Source: Geomonas diazotrophica (GTDB lineage Bacteria > Desulfobacterota > Desulfuromonadia > Geobacterales > Geobacteraceae). Taken from it: DNA of 58,916 bases. Shown one piece after another: positions 42,481 to 53,552 of the stretch. The position numbers were made by a program, and so were the translations under genes. The stretch spans positions 1 through 58,916 of the forward strand of contig NZ_JAHLMF010000019.1 of NCBI RefSeq assembly GCF_018919385.1. The letters run 5' to 3'. The stretch's first letter is position 1. Each line of letters opens with the position of its first letter. The notes beneath the pieces were generated by a model, which was given only the letters and a program-made list of their open reading frames with translations, made no database searches and was not told where the DNA came from.

Positions 42481-43926
42481 ATGAGTGACGACGGTTACTG
42501 GATCATCCGGCTCATGCTGCAGCGGGGACTGGGCGTCATCTACCTGATGGGTTTCCTGGCAGCCTTGAACCAGTTCCGCGCCCTGTGCGGCGACCGCGGC
42601 CTGGAACCGGCGCTCCCCTTCATGCGCCTGGTCCCCTTCCGCGAAGCGCCGAGCCTCTTCTACTTCCTGCGCGGCGACCGCGCCTACCTCCTCTTCTCGC
42701 TGCTCGGCGTTTTCCTGTCGCTGCTCGCGGTGACCGGCATCTCCGAGGCCGGCGGCACCGTCTGGTCCATGGCGGTCTGGTTACTGCTCTGGGGCATCTA
42801 CCTTTCCTTCGTGAACATCGGGCAGACCTTTTACGCCTTCGGCTGGGAATCGCTGCTCCTGGAAGCAGGGTTTCTGGCCGCCTTCCTCGGCCCCTCCAGA
42901 GTCGAGCCGGGGTGGGCGGTGATCTGGCTCTACCGCTGGCTCGCCTTCCGCGTCATGTTCGGCGCGGGGATGATCAAGATGAGAGGGGACAGCTGCTGGC
43001 ACGACCTCACCTGCCTCGATTACCATTTCGAGACGCAGCCCATGCCCAACCCGCTCAGCCGGCTCTTCCACCGCCTCCCTCCCCCCGTGCACAAGGCGGG
43101 GGTGCTCTTCAACCACCTGGCCGAGCTGATCCTCCCCTTTCTCTTCTTCGCCCCCCAACCCGTCGCCGGGATCGCCGCGGCAGGCTCGCTCCTCTTTCTC
43201 CTCTCCATCATCGTGAGCGGCAACTTTGCCTGGCTCAACTGGCTTACCGCCGTCATCTGCCTCACTCCCCTGGACGGCTCCCTCATCGCAACCCTCCTCG
43301 CGGTGCGCCCCCCTCCGCTTCTCCCCCAGCCGCCGCTGTTCCAGGCGCTCACCTGGGGGCTCGTGCTCCTGGTCGCGGCGAAGAGCGTGCAGCCGGCCCG
43401 CAACCTCTTCTCCAGGCGGCAGATCATGAACACCTCCTTCGACCCCTTCCACCTGGTCAATACCTACGGCGCCTTCGGCAGCATCACCAAGGAACGCTAC
43501 GAGATCGTGCTGGAGGGGACCGCAGCGGAAGACGCCCGGGAGGAGTCGCAGTGGCGGCCCTACGAGTTCCGCGGTAAGCCCGGCGCCCCATCCCGCATGC
43601 CGCCGTTCGTGGCACCATACCACCTGCGCCTGGATTGGCTGATGTGGTTCGAGGCGATGCCGTCGCAAGGGGGGCACTCGCGCTGGTTCGTGCAGTTGGT
43701 CATCAAGCTGCTCCAGGGGGACCCGCAGACCCTGGGGCTCCTGCGACACAACCCCTTTCCGGAGGCGCCGCCGCGTTTCATCCGCGCCCTTTACTACCGC
43801 TACAGCTTCGGTGACAGGCAGTGGTGGGACCGGGAACTGGTCGGAGAATACCTGGTGCCGGTTTCCCTGGAGCACCCGGTTTTGAAGCAGGTGCTTGAAA
43901 GGTATCGAAGAAGGCTGGAAAGCTAG
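42481..43926 (+). CDS. Lipase maturation factor (LMF1/2)-like multi-pass membrane protein, 481 aa
   Basis: About eight to nine hydrophobic segments in the first 330 residues, then a soluble C-terminal domain (about 345-480). Family blocks: FYAFGWESLLLEAGFLAAFL, LYRWLAFRVMFGAGMIKMRG, SCWHDLTCLDYHFETQPMP, NTYGAFGSITKERYEIVLEG, PYHLRLDWLMWFEAMP and PWF/WWDR ends (GDRQWWDREL). These are the hallmark segments of the LMF family, in animals an ER protein for folding of lipases. In bacteria the function is not established. CGGAGG six bases before the ATG. Neighbour of a PYROXD2-like gene. Confidence 0.92.
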   Translation: MSDDGYWIIRLMLQRGLGVIYLMGFLAALNQFRALCGDRGLEPALPFMRLVPFREAPSLFYFLRGDRAYLLFSLLGVFLSLLAVTGISEAGGTVWSMAVWLLLWGIYLSFVNIGQTFYAFGWESLLLEAGFLAAFLGPSRVEPGWAVIWLYRWLAFRVMFGAGMIKMRGDSCWHDLTCLDYHFETQPMPNPLSRLFHRLPPPVHKAGVLFNHLAELILPFLFFAPQPVAGIAAAGSLLFLLSIIVSGNFAWLNWLTAVICLTPLDGSLIATLLAVRPPPLLPQPPLFQALTWGLVLLVAAKSVQPARNLFSRRQIMNTSFDPFHLVNTYGAFGSITKERYEIVLEGTAAEDAREESQWRPYEFRGKPGAPSRMPPFVAPYHLRLDWLMWFEAMPSQGGHSRWFVQLVIKLLQGDPQTLGLLRHNPFPEAPPRFIRALYYRYSFGDRQWWDRELVGEYLVPVSLEHPVLKQVLERYRRRLES

Positions 43927-44010
43927 CCGCCGGCTCGCTGCAACCGCCAAGTTGCACGGGGGGTGATCTCCCCTGGACCCGGCCTCTCTTGTAGCGCAGA
44001 AAATGTTACC

Positions 44011-44056
44011 GGCTAATGCCTTAGCCGTTGCCGGCGTTGTATTAACAAAATATAAT
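44011..44056 (+). promoter_or_regulatory. Sigma-70 promoter with adjacent palindrome, PEP-CTERM gene
   Basis: TTGCCG (44028-44033), a 17-base spacer, perfect TATAAT (44051-44056). The palindrome GGCTAA-TGCC-TTAGCC (44011-44026) abuts the -35 and is a candidate activator site. Confidence 0.82.
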
Positions 44057-44099
44057 CACCTTATCGGTGCACGACTGACGGCAGCAAAGGAGGTCATCG

Positions 44100-44681
44100 A
44101 TGAGGACCGGAATTCTCGCCGCGGCAGTTCTGATGCTGTTGCTTTTGCCGGTATCCTCGCAGGCCCATCTCTACGATTACGAGTACGTGGGCGTCCCCTT
44201 CGACTGGTTCGGCGGAACCACCTACAGCCCCGCCAACCACGTCACCATCTCGCTTCTCACCGACCATCCCCTGAGCTATGGCGAGCGGGGTTTCGCCGAA
44301 AACCAGAGCTCGGAGATGATCTCCTTCATCATGTCGGACGGCTACCAGACCCTGAAGCTTAGCGACGACTGCAGCTCGGAGCTGCAGATCTTCGACGGAC
44401 TCAAAGTTGACGGGACCCCCATCGGCTGGTGGATCTGGCTGGAAGACGACCTGCGCGCCGTCGGCAACACCGTGTACTCCGAGAATTCCCCGGACGGCTC
44501 CTACGACATCGGCATGAACGGTGCTGATTTCGGCCGGAATTTCAACGACGGGACCTGGACCGTGTCCGTGAAGTGCGGCGACCCCAGTCCCGTCCCCGAA
44601 CCCTCCACGGCACTGATGATGGCCGCAGGCGTGGCCGGGATGTGCGGGGCCACCTGGTGGCGCAGAGAAAGCACGCGCTGA
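44100..44681 (+). CDS. PEP-CTERM sorted secreted protein, 193 aa
   Basis: A signal peptide (1-22, LAAAVLMLLLLPVSSQA) is followed by a beta-rich region and a C-terminal tripartite sorting signal: V-P-E-P-S-T, a hydrophobic stretch (ALMMAAGVAGMCGAT) and basic residues (WWRRES). PEP-CTERM proteins are processed by an exosortase and linked to exopolysaccharide production and the cell surface. No exosortase is in the window. Two Cys in the centre (C at about 97 and about 160) could form a disulfide. AAAGGAGG precedes the ATG. Single-gene unit between its own promoter and a terminator. Confidence 0.88.
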   Translation: MRTGILAAAVLMLLLLPVSSQAHLYDYEYVGVPFDWFGGTTYSPANHVTISLLTDHPLSYGERGFAENQSSEMISFIMSDGYQTLKLSDDCSSELQIFDGLKVDGTPIGWWIWLEDDLRAVGNTVYSENSPDGSYDIGMNGADFGRNFNDGTWTVSVKCGDPSPVPEPSTALMMAAGVAGMCGATWWRRESTR

Positions 44682-44713
44682 AAAAGTCCGCGACGAAACC
44701 GAAGTAGTTTCTG

Positions 44714-44746
44714 ACCAGTTTCCCTCCGGGGAAGCTGGTTTTTTTG
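44714..44746 (+). terminator. Intrinsic terminator of the PEP-CTERM gene
   Basis: ACCAGTTTCCC pairs with GGGGAAGCTGGT around a CTCC loop and runs into seven T, 33 bases after the stop codon. Confidence 0.85.
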
Positions 44747-44753
44747 TGTTTTC

Positions 44754-44762
44754 TGGTACACT
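44754..44762 (+). promoter_or_regulatory. Extended -10 promoter of the selenoprotein gene
   Basis: TGGTACACT has the TG-n-TAnnnT form of an extended -10. The -35 region is weak, overlapping the preceding terminator arm. About 60 bases from the start codon. Confidence 0.4.
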
Positions 44763-44820
44763 CGCGTGGTGGCGCCGTCGCCCGGCGCGCTGTCCGGCAT
44801 TTCACGGGGAGGGTTTTGAG

Positions 44821-45327
44821 ATGAGACGATCGATTTTGGGAAGCATGGCGACCTCGGCGCTCGCCGCCATAGGGAGTATCGGCTCCCGGCTGCCGAGGAT
44901 AGACGAGCAGGCGCCGGAGTTCGAAGCGGACTCCACCGAGGGGGCGGTAAAACTCGCCGACTTCGCGGGGAAAAAGCACGTGCTCCTCGCCTTTTACTAC
45001 GCGGATTTCACCCCGGTTTGAACCAGCGAGATGCAGGCTTTTCAAAAGGAGTTGCCGCTTTTTGAGAAGCAGGACGCCCAGGTCCTGGGCGTGAGCAGTG
45101 ACACGTTGGCAACACACCGGGAGTTCGCCCGGGAGCACGGCCTCTCCTTCCCCCTGCTGTCCGATGAAAAGGGCGACCTGCAGAAGCTTTACGGTGCGGG
45201 GCGCGCCACCTTCGTCATCGACAAGAGCGGCGTGATCCGTTACATCCATCGGGGCTTTCCCGACACCGCCAAGCTTCTGGAGCGGCTTGCCAAGCTGCAG
45301 GAAGAAGGGGATGTCACGCGATTGTAG
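44821..45327 (+). CDS. Selenocysteine-containing peroxiredoxin (AhpC/TSA-Bcp type), 168 aa
   Basis: Reading through an in-frame TGA at 45019-45021 (codon 67) joins two halves of one peroxiredoxin: LPRIDEQAPEFEADSTEGAV and FAGKKHVLLAFYYADFTPV before it, TSEMQAFQKELPLFEKQDAQ after it. The TGA occupies the peroxidatic Cys position (D-F-T-P-V-U-T-S-E-M; normally T-P-V-C-T-x-E). A SECIS hairpin follows the TGA at the proper distance. The protein contains no Cys at all, so it acts as a one-Sec peroxiredoxin, needing an external thiol. Residues 5-22 are mildly hydrophobic and could be an export signal, but this is uncertain. GGGAGG upstream of ATG. Read as two separate genes or a pseudogene it would look broken; the SECIS argues against that. 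Confidence 0.93.
45037..45070 (+). promoter_or_regulatory. Bacterial SECIS element (selenocysteine insertion)
   Basis: A 13-bp stem (45037-45049 with 45058-45070; two G-U pairs) begins 16 bases after the UGA and closes an 8-base loop AGUUGCCG. The loop has G as its second base followed by U, as required for SelB recognition in bacterial SECIS elements. It lies within the coding sequence, as in all bacteria. Confidence 0.92.
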
Positions 45328-45350
45328 AATTGGGCACAAAAGCCTGTAAC

Positions 45351-45389
45351 CTCCCTCTGGTATGTTCGCCGCAAACGTAACCAGAGGAG
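45351..45389 (+). promoter_or_regulatory. Hairpin masking the Shine-Dalgarno of the PsiE-like gene
   Basis: CTCCCTCTGGT (45351-45361) pairs with ACCAGAGGAG (45380-45389), ten pairs with one bulged C. The right arm contains the whole AGAGGAG ribosome binding site of the gene starting at 45398, so the closed form would hide it. Confidence 0.6.
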
Positions 45390-45397
45390 ATTGACTT

Positions 45398-45835
45398 ATG
45401 TGGAGAGAAAACAGTGTCGACCTGAAGCTGAACCGGTTTTACGAGATGTCCGCTCGCGCGGTGCTGTGCCTGCTGATCATCGCCATCCTGCTTGCCATCG
45501 TAGCCGGTGTGGGGTGCACGCTCTATGATCTGCGCCTGGTCTTCCAGGAGGACTTTCACGGCGCCTCGAAGCAGATCATGGTCGACCTTTTGACCGTGCT
45601 CGCCATCATCGAAGTGCTGCGCACCGCGCTCGCCTATTCCACCGAAGGGCGGGTGAAGGTGACCTATATCATCGACACCGTCATCGTCACCGTGCTGACC
45701 GAAGTGATGGCTTTCTGGTACAAGGAGATCGACTGGCAGGAAGTTGCCATGACCATCGCCCTGGTGCTTTCCCTGGCCTTGATCCGGATCGTGGCGGTAA
45801 GGTTTTCGCCGGCGGGCGCACGCAGGGAGCTGTAG
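45398..45835 (+). CDS. PsiE-like inner-membrane protein, 145 aa
   Basis: Four hydrophobic segments (about 20-42, 60-78, 90-108, 118-136) with the family's spacing; the segments LTVLAIIEVLRTALAYSTEG and VKVTYIIDTVIVTVLTEVMA match the PsiE (phosphate-starvation-inducible E) family. Function in bacteria is not established. It follows the selenoprotein by 70 bases, and the three-base gap to the next gene suggests co-translation. AGAGGAG ribosome binding site lies inside a hairpin, so translation may be regulated. Confidence 0.8.
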   Translation: MWRENSVDLKLNRFYEMSARAVLCLLIIAILLAIVAGVGCTLYDLRLVFQEDFHGASKQIMVDLLTVLAIIEVLRTALAYSTEGRVKVTYIIDTVIVTVLTEVMAFWYKEIDWQEVAMTIALVLSLALIRIVAVRFSPAGARREL

Positions 45836-45838
45836 CGG

Positions 45839-46093
45839 ATGGGAGAGGAACCGAACGTCAAGCGCAGGGGAGAGCCGGTAAAAGTCAGCTGCTATGCCGG
45901 CTACAAGGCAGACGAGCGTCCCACCGCGTTCACGTGGCGGGACCGGACCTTCACCGTCACCGGGATCCTCGATCGTTGGTACGACCGAGACGGCAATTAC
46001 TTCAAAGTGCAGGTTGAAGATGGTGGGCAGCACCAGTTGAGGCACGACCTGAATGACGACCGTTGGGAGTTGTTGCCGCCCCGTGACGAATGA
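45839..46093 (+). CDS. Small conserved-looking cytoplasmic protein, 84 aa
   Basis: Polar, with W and basic residues distributed along a beta-rich sequence (PTAFTWRDRTFTVTGILDRW, YFKVQVEDGGQHQLRHDLND, DRWELLPPR). The pattern R-P-x-A-F-x-W-x-x-x-x-x-x-V-x-x-I-L-D-x-W is one I associate with DUF6504-type small proteins, but this is not certain. It begins three bases after the PsiE-like stop and probably shares its transcript. Function unknown. Confidence 0.7.
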   Translation: MGEEPNVKRRGEPVKVSCYAGYKADERPTAFTWRDRTFTVTGILDRWYDRDGNYFKVQVEDGGQHQLRHDLNDDRWELLPPRDE

Positions 46094-46102
46094 CGTTCCC
46101 CG

Positions 46103-46942
46103 TCATCTCCGGCTTATACATTTCAAGCTCAGCTCCCTAAGCCGCCTGCGCGCCTCTTCATCGTAGGCCTGCTCCGCCGCCCGTTTCGGGCTCCCCTGGT
46201 CGAAGTAGAGCCCGCTCTTCCCCTGCAGCTCGTCGTCCACCGCCAGCCGTTCCAGGTAGCGCGCCCCCTCCTCGACCGTGGTCCTCGCCGCTCCGAACCA
46301 CTCCCGCACCATCTTGGTATTCATCAGCGACGCGGGATGCATTGCGTTGACCGTGATGCCGGTCCCGGCCAGCTCGTGCGCCAGGTCGAAGCTGAACATG
46401 ATCAGCGCCAGTTTGCTCTGGGCGTAGGCGCGCATGCCGTCATACCCCTTCTCCAGCATCACGTCGTCGAACACCAGCTCCTGCTGCGCGACCGAGGCCA
46501 CGTTGACGACCCGCGCGCAGCCGACCTCGTCCGCCCGCCGCCGCAGCAGCGGCAAAAGCCGGTACGTGAGCAGAAACGGCGCCAGGTAGTTGACCGCGAA
46601 GCGGAGCTCGAAGCCGTCGGCGCTCAGCTCGCGCCGCCTCGGTTCGGGCCCTGCCCCCACCCCGGCGTTGTTGATCAGTACGTCGAGCCCGCGCCAGTCG
46701 GCGGCGATCGAGTCTGCCAGAGCCTCGACCTCGCCCAGCGAGGAGAGGTCGGCGTTGTAATAGTGCAGCCGGTCGCTGCCGGTAGTCTCTCTGATGGCGG
46801 CGACCACCCGGCGCCCTTTCTCCGGGTCCCTGCCGTGCAATAACAGCGTCGCCCCGAGGGGGGCAAAATCGGTGGCGACCTTTTCACCAAGGCCGTCGGT
46901 CGCGCCCGTGATCAGTATGACGTATCCTTCCAGGTCCTTCAT
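46103..46942 (-). CDS. Short-chain dehydrogenase/reductase (retinol-dehydrogenase-like), 279 aa
   Basis: A classical SDR: cofactor loop TGATDGLGEKVA with R in HGRDPEK (NADP preference), D-x-S-S-L near DLSSLGEVEAL, NNAG in LINNAGVGAGP, catalytic Ser in VVNVASVAQ, Tyr-x-x-x-Lys as YAQSK, and N-A-M-H-P after it. The sequence resembles the retinol dehydrogenase/WW-oxidoreductase branch, whose bacterial members have unknown substrates. AGGAGG six bases before the ATG. Convergent with the 84-residue protein, nine bases between stops. Confidence 0.9.
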   Translation of the reverse strand: MKDLEGYVILITGATDGLGEKVATDFAPLGATLLLHGRDPEKGRRVVAAIRETTGSDRLHYYNADLSSLGEVEALADSIAADWRGLDVLINNAGVGAGPEPRRRELSADGFELRFAVNYLAPFLLTYRLLPLLRRRADEVGCARVVNVASVAQQELVFDDVMLEKGYDGMRAYAQSKLALIMFSFDLAHELAGTGITVNAMHPASLMNTKMVREWFGAARTTVEEGARYLERLAVDDELQGKSGLYFDQGSPKRAAEQAYDEEARRRLRELSLKCISRR

Positions 46943-46979
46943 GGCGGACCTCCTCGTAAGGCCTACTGTTCTCCCGCTC

Positions 46980-47285
46980 TCAATTCATGGCGTTGGCGCC
47001 GGCCGCCCAGACCGCCAGCCACTGCTGCTGCGGCGTCAGGCTGTTGCCGTGCTGGACCAGGACCCCGTCCTCCCGCTGGTAGCTGCAAAACCATCCCGGC
47101 TTGTCGGCGCCGGGAAAGGTCGGAAAGTCGCCGGGGTGCTCCCTGGCATCGTAGGGTGCCGAATAGGTGCCGTCGTCCTTGGGAGGCCGGCAGCGTTCGT
47201 CCCCCACGTACCACGTCGTTTCGGCAGCGGCGAGTTGCACTCCCAGGAGCGCGGTGATGGCGAGTATCCGTAACATGCTCTTCAT
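46980..47285 (-). CDS. Secreted protein of unknown function, 101 aa
   Basis: A signal peptide (about 1-21, MLRILAITALLGVQLAAAET) precedes an 80-residue region with two Cys (DERCRPPKDDG and GWFCSYQRE) that could form one disulfide, several Trp/Tyr and Pro. No family is recognised. GGAAAGG is nine bases upstream. It lies between the SDR and the VOC-fold gene, all on the minus strand, with gaps of 37 and 80 bases. Confidence 0.7.
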   Translation of the reverse strand: MKSMLRILAITALLGVQLAAAETTWYVGDERCRPPKDDGTYSAPYDAREHPGDFPTFPGADKPGWFCSYQREDGVLVQHGNSLTPQQQWLAVWAAGANAMN

Positions 47286-47365
47286 GATTCACAACCTTTC
47301 CTGTCGCTTCCGGCACCCGCGGCGGCGCAGCAATCCGCGCCCCCGGGGCGCCGGAAGCACATGTG

Positions 47366-47848
47366 TTACGATTTGATTTCCTTGGGCATCTGCGCGAAAG
47401 CTGCCCTGGCGCCTTCCCTGATCTCCTCGGGGCTCAGGTCCCTGGTGTGGGTCGCCAGCATCCAGTTGTAGCCGAACGGGTCCTGCAGCGCTCCGGCCCG
47501 GTCTCCCCAGAACATTTCCTGGACCGCCATCTTCTCGGTGGCTCCCGCTTCAAGCGCGCGCCTGAAGGCCGCGTCGACGTTCTCCACGTAGAGATAGAAG
47601 CTGATCGGCGAACTTCCCAGGGTTTCCGCACTCTTGCAGTTTTCACCGGGACACTCGTCCCCCATCATGATGATGGAGTCCCCGATGAGGAGTTCGGCGT
47701 GCATGATCCCCTCCCCGTCCGGTCCCGGCATGGCGTATCTCTCCACGGCTCCGAAGGCGTTCCGGTAAAAGTCGATCGCCTTGCGGCAGTCCTTGAACAT
47801 GAACATCGCTGTGACACTGTTAAATCCTTCCGGAATGGGTCTTATCAT
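47366..47848 (-). CDS. VOC-superfamily (PhnB/glyoxalase-like) protein, 160 aa
   Basis: ATG at 47848 with AGGAGG; a longer frame has a weaker start. The sequence fits the PhnB-like group: SVTAMFMFKDCRKAIDFYRN, HAELLIGDSIIMMGDECP, YLYVENVDAAFRRALEAGA and DRAGALQDPFGYNWMLATHT. The last part, W-G-D-R-x-G-x-x-x-D-P-F-G-x-x-W, is the family hallmark. The C-terminal DLSPEEIREGARAAFAQM extension is typical too. Metal-site residues (H near 53, E later) are partly conserved; the enzymatic role is unknown. Confidence 0.88.
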   Translation of the reverse strand: MIRPIPEGFNSVTAMFMFKDCRKAIDFYRNAFGAVERYAMPGPDGEGIMHAELLIGDSIIMMGDECPGENCKSAETLGSSPISFYLYVENVDAAFRRALEAGATEKMAVQEMFWGDRAGALQDPFGYNWMLATHTRDLSPEEIREGARAAFAQMPKEIKS

Positions 47849-48058
47849 GATAAACCTCCTATCTGTCAGGTATTTCCACCTACCCGACCCTCTCAGCATA
47901 GGATTCGGCCCAGGCGATGTCAATAGCCGAGCCCCCCTGGTCCAGACTGCACCGTCCCCGTTTGCCGTGCGCCGGGGCGGCTCCGGATCCGGTACCGCTT
48001 CCGGCAGTTCACTACGACACGGCCGCAACTAACCCACCCGCCAAATCATATATAAAGG

Positions 48059-48087
48059 TTGACCGGCATCTGCCGAAAAGTTATTAA
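48059..48087 (+). promoter_or_regulatory. Sigma-70-type promoter of the tandem hybrid-kinase genes
   Basis: TTGACC (48059-48064), 17-base spacer, TATTAA (48082-48087). The rest of the 289-base gap to the VOC gene (47849-48137) holds no gene. Confidence 0.6.
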
Positions 48088-48137
48088 CTGTTACCCGCCC
48101 CAGTTGACGCATCTATCACCCGATTAAGGATGGCGAG

Positions 48138-50747
48138 ATGACTTGTATCCGATTGGTTGTAACAGCTGCCTTTCTGCTCGTAACAGTCCTGTCGACGCTC
48201 ATCTGCACCGCGGGACAAGCCGAAACGGGCGTCGCACTGACCGCCGAGGAGCAGCAGTGGCTCCAGCGGCATCCCATCATAAAACTCGCCCCCGACCCCG
48301 ACTTCAAACCGATCGAGTTCTTCGACGAAAATGGCCAGTACCAGGGCGCCTCCGCCGACATGATCCGGCTCCTGGAACGAAAGCTCGGCATCACCATCAC
48401 CGTGGTCCACCTGAGCAACTGGGACGAGGTGCTGGAGAAATTCAAGGCTCACCAGGTGGACCTCCTGGGTGCCATGGTGCGGACCCCGAACCGGGAGAAG
48501 TTCGCCCTGTTCACCGACACACTGGTCGCCGTCCCGGGTGGCATCTTCGCCCGCAGCGGCTCGCGGACCAACCTCACCCTCGCCGACCTCAAGGGGAAAA
48601 AGGTCGCCGTCGTTTCCAATTACGCCTCCCACGACATACTCCGCACCAGGTTCCCGGACATCAGGCTCGAAGTGGTTCCCGATGTCTCCACCGCCTTGGC
48701 CAAGACCTCCCTGGGCATGGTCGATTTCTACGTGGAGAACATGGCCAACGCCACCTTCTATGCCCAGCAGGCCGGCATCACCAACCTGCAACTGGCCGGG
48801 AAGACCGATTTCGACTACCGCTGGGGGATCGGGATACGCAAGGACTGGCCGGAACTGCAGGGAATTCTCAACAAGGGGCTCGCCGCCATCGGCAAGGAAG
48901 AGCGCAGCGGCGCCCTGCAAAAGTGGCTCTATGTCGACGACCTGCACTGGGCCCCCAGCAGGACCTTCGTCATCGGAGTCGTCGCGGCCCTGCTCGCCCT
49001 GCTCCTTGCCGCAGCCGCCTGGGCCAACTACGCGCTGAAGAAGGTGGTACGCAGCAGGACCGCGTCGCTGCAGGAGGAGCTCGGCGAACGGAAAAAGGCG
49101 GAAGAGGCCTTGAAAGCCTTGTCGGTAGAGCTCGAGGACCGGGTCCGCTCGCGCACCGCGGACCTCGAAAGGGAGATCGCGGAGCGGACCAGGTCCGAGC
49201 AGGCGGTCGCCGCGAGCGAGTTGCGCTTCCGACAGCTGTTCCAGAACGTGGCCGACCCCGTCTACATCGCCGACCAGACCGGGAAGATCCTGGCCGCCAA
49301 CGACCAGGCGAGCCTCGAGCACGGCTTCTCGCACGAACAACTGCTCGCCATGAACGTCGGCGACCTCGATGCTGTCAACTGCGACGCCGACAAGGTGGCC
49401 GACCAGATCAAGGCTTTCCCCGCGTCCGCGCCGGTCACCTTCGAGACCGTGCACCGCCGCAGCGACGGGACCACCTTCCCGGCTGAGGTGAAGGTGAGGC
49501 GGATCGAGTTCGACAACCGTCCCGCCGTCATCGGTGTGGCCAGGAACATATCGGAGCGAAAGAAAGCCGAGGAGGAGCGCATCAGGCTCGAACAGCAGCT
49601 GCTGCACGCCCAGAAGCTGGAAAGCCTCGGCGTCCTCGCCGGCGGAATAGCGCACGATTTCAACAACATCCTCACCTCCATCATCGGAAACGCGGAGCTG
49701 GCCCATCTCCGCCTCGGTCCGTCATCTCCCGCCCTGGAAAACCTGCAGCGCATCGAGGCGTCGGCCGTGCGCGCCGCCGACCTGGCCCGGCAGATGCTTG
49801 CCTATTCGGGCAAGGGAAGGTTCGTCATCGAGTCCATCGACCTGAACCGCCTGCTCCAGGAGATGGGACACATGCTGCACGTCGCCATCTCGAAGAAGGT
49901 CGTGCTGCAGTACCACCTGGCGGAACAACTGCCGGCGATAGAGGTGGACGCCACCCAGATCAGGCAGATCGTCATGAACCTGGTCATCAACGCCTCCGAG
50001 GCCATCGGCGACCACGACGGCGTCATCGCCGTCTCGACCGGCTGCCTGGAATGCAGGGAGGAGTACCTAAAGGACGCCTGGCTGATAGACCCGATCCCTG
50101 AAGGCTCCTACGTCTCCCTCGAGGTCTCCGATACCGGCTGCGGCATGGACAAGGAGACCCTGGCCAGGATATTCGATCCCTTCTTCACCACCAAGTTCAC
50201 CGGCCGCGGCCTCGGGATGGCGGCGGTGCTCGGCATCATCCGCAGCCACAAGGGTGCCATCAAGGTTTACAGCGAACCGGGGAAGGGAACCTGTTTCAAG
50301 GTGCTGCTTCCGGCGGCGGCAGGGGAGCCCTCGGAGGGCGTCGTGGAAGCGGAGCCGGTCCTCTGGCGGGGCGAAGGGGTCGTGCTCCTCGTGGACGACG
50401 AGGAGAGCATCCGGAGCACCGGCAGCGAGCTCTTGCGCGAGCTCGGCTTCGAGGTGATCACTGCCGCCGACGGCTGCGAGGCGCTGGAGATCTACCGCAA
50501 CCACCCGGCCATCGCGCTGGTGCTCTTGGATCTCACCATGCCTCACATGGACGGCGAGCAGTGTTTCCGTGAGCTGCGCCAGGTAGACCCGGCGGTACGG
50601 GTCATCATGTCCAGCGGGTTCAGCGAGCACGAGGTGTCGCAGAAATTCGCGGGCAAGGGGTTGGCCGGGCTGATCCAAAAACCTTACAAGCTCTCCTCGC
50701 TGCGCGAGGTCTTAAGGGCCGCCTCCCCTGGGGAGGGGCCTGCGTGA
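48138..50747 (+). CDS. Hybrid sensor kinase with periplasmic SBP_bac_3, PAS, kinase and receiver, 869 aa
   Basis: Signal peptide (1-29); SBP_bac_3 (about 42-275: KLAPDPDFKPIEFFDENGQY, the ligand-binding start typical of lytic-transglycosylase-like/BvgS-type sensors); TM (about 279-300); coiled coil (about 305-345); PAS (about 350-470); HisKA with H in GGIAHDFNN; HATPase with TKFTGRGLGMAAVLGI; receiver (about 750-865, VVLLVDDEESIRS, D in LVLLDLTMPHMDG, K in GLIQKPYKL). The receiver and kinase closely resemble those of the next gene, suggesting duplication with exchange of the sensor domain. AAGGA upstream of the ATG. Confidence 0.93.
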   Translation: MTCIRLVVTAAFLLVTVLSTLICTAGQAETGVALTAEEQQWLQRHPIIKLAPDPDFKPIEFFDENGQYQGASADMIRLLERKLGITITVVHLSNWDEVLEKFKAHQVDLLGAMVRTPNREKFALFTDTLVAVPGGIFARSGSRTNLTLADLKGKKVAVVSNYASHDILRTRFPDIRLEVVPDVSTALAKTSLGMVDFYVENMANATFYAQQAGITNLQLAGKTDFDYRWGIGIRKDWPELQGILNKGLAAIGKEERSGALQKWLYVDDLHWAPSRTFVIGVVAALLALLLAAAAWANYALKKVVRSRTASLQEELGERKKAEEALKALSVELEDRVRSRTADLEREIAERTRSEQAVAASELRFRQLFQNVADPVYIADQTGKILAANDQASLEHGFSHEQLLAMNVGDLDAVNCDADKVADQIKAFPASAPVTFETVHRRSDGTTFPAEVKVRRIEFDNRPAVIGVARNISERKKAEEERIRLEQQLLHAQKLESLGVLAGGIAHDFNNILTSIIGNAELAHLRLGPSSPALENLQRIEASAVRAADLARQMLAYSGKGRFVIESIDLNRLLQEMGHMLHVAISKKVVLQYHLAEQLPAIEVDATQIRQIVMNLVINASEAIGDHDGVIAVSTGCLECREEYLKDAWLIDPIPEGSYVSLEVSDTGCGMDKETLARIFDPFFTTKFTGRGLGMAAVLGIIRSHKGAIKVYSEPGKGTCFKVLLPAAAGEPSEGVVEAEPVLWRGEGVVLLVDDEESIRSTGSELLRELGFEVITAADGCEALEIYRNHPAIALVLLDLTMPHMDGEQCFRELRQVDPAVRVIMSSGFSEHEVSQKFAGKGLAGLIQKPYKLSSLREVLRAASPGEGPA

Positions 50748-50870
50748 CGGCCTCCGCGTCCGAATCGCGCCTGCCTCTTCCGCGCGCATTGAATTCGGCA
50801 ATAATTTCTGTAAAGTTAATCATCCAGCCCGCCGGGCCGGGAGCGCACCTCAGCGAACCGGGGAACACAG

Positions 50871-53489
<2,619 letters not shown>

Positions 53490-53552
53490 TGCAACATCGA
53501 ATGGGGGTGCTGCAAATGCCCTTCTCGTAGGCCGCCGGTGCGCCGGCGAGGC

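Noticed and set aside
44821..45327. Interpretation of the in-frame TGA as a nonsense mutation (pseudogene) or two separate genes
   Set aside because: The TGA is exactly at the catalytic Cys position, the frame is intact on both sides, and a full SECIS hairpin follows at the right distance.
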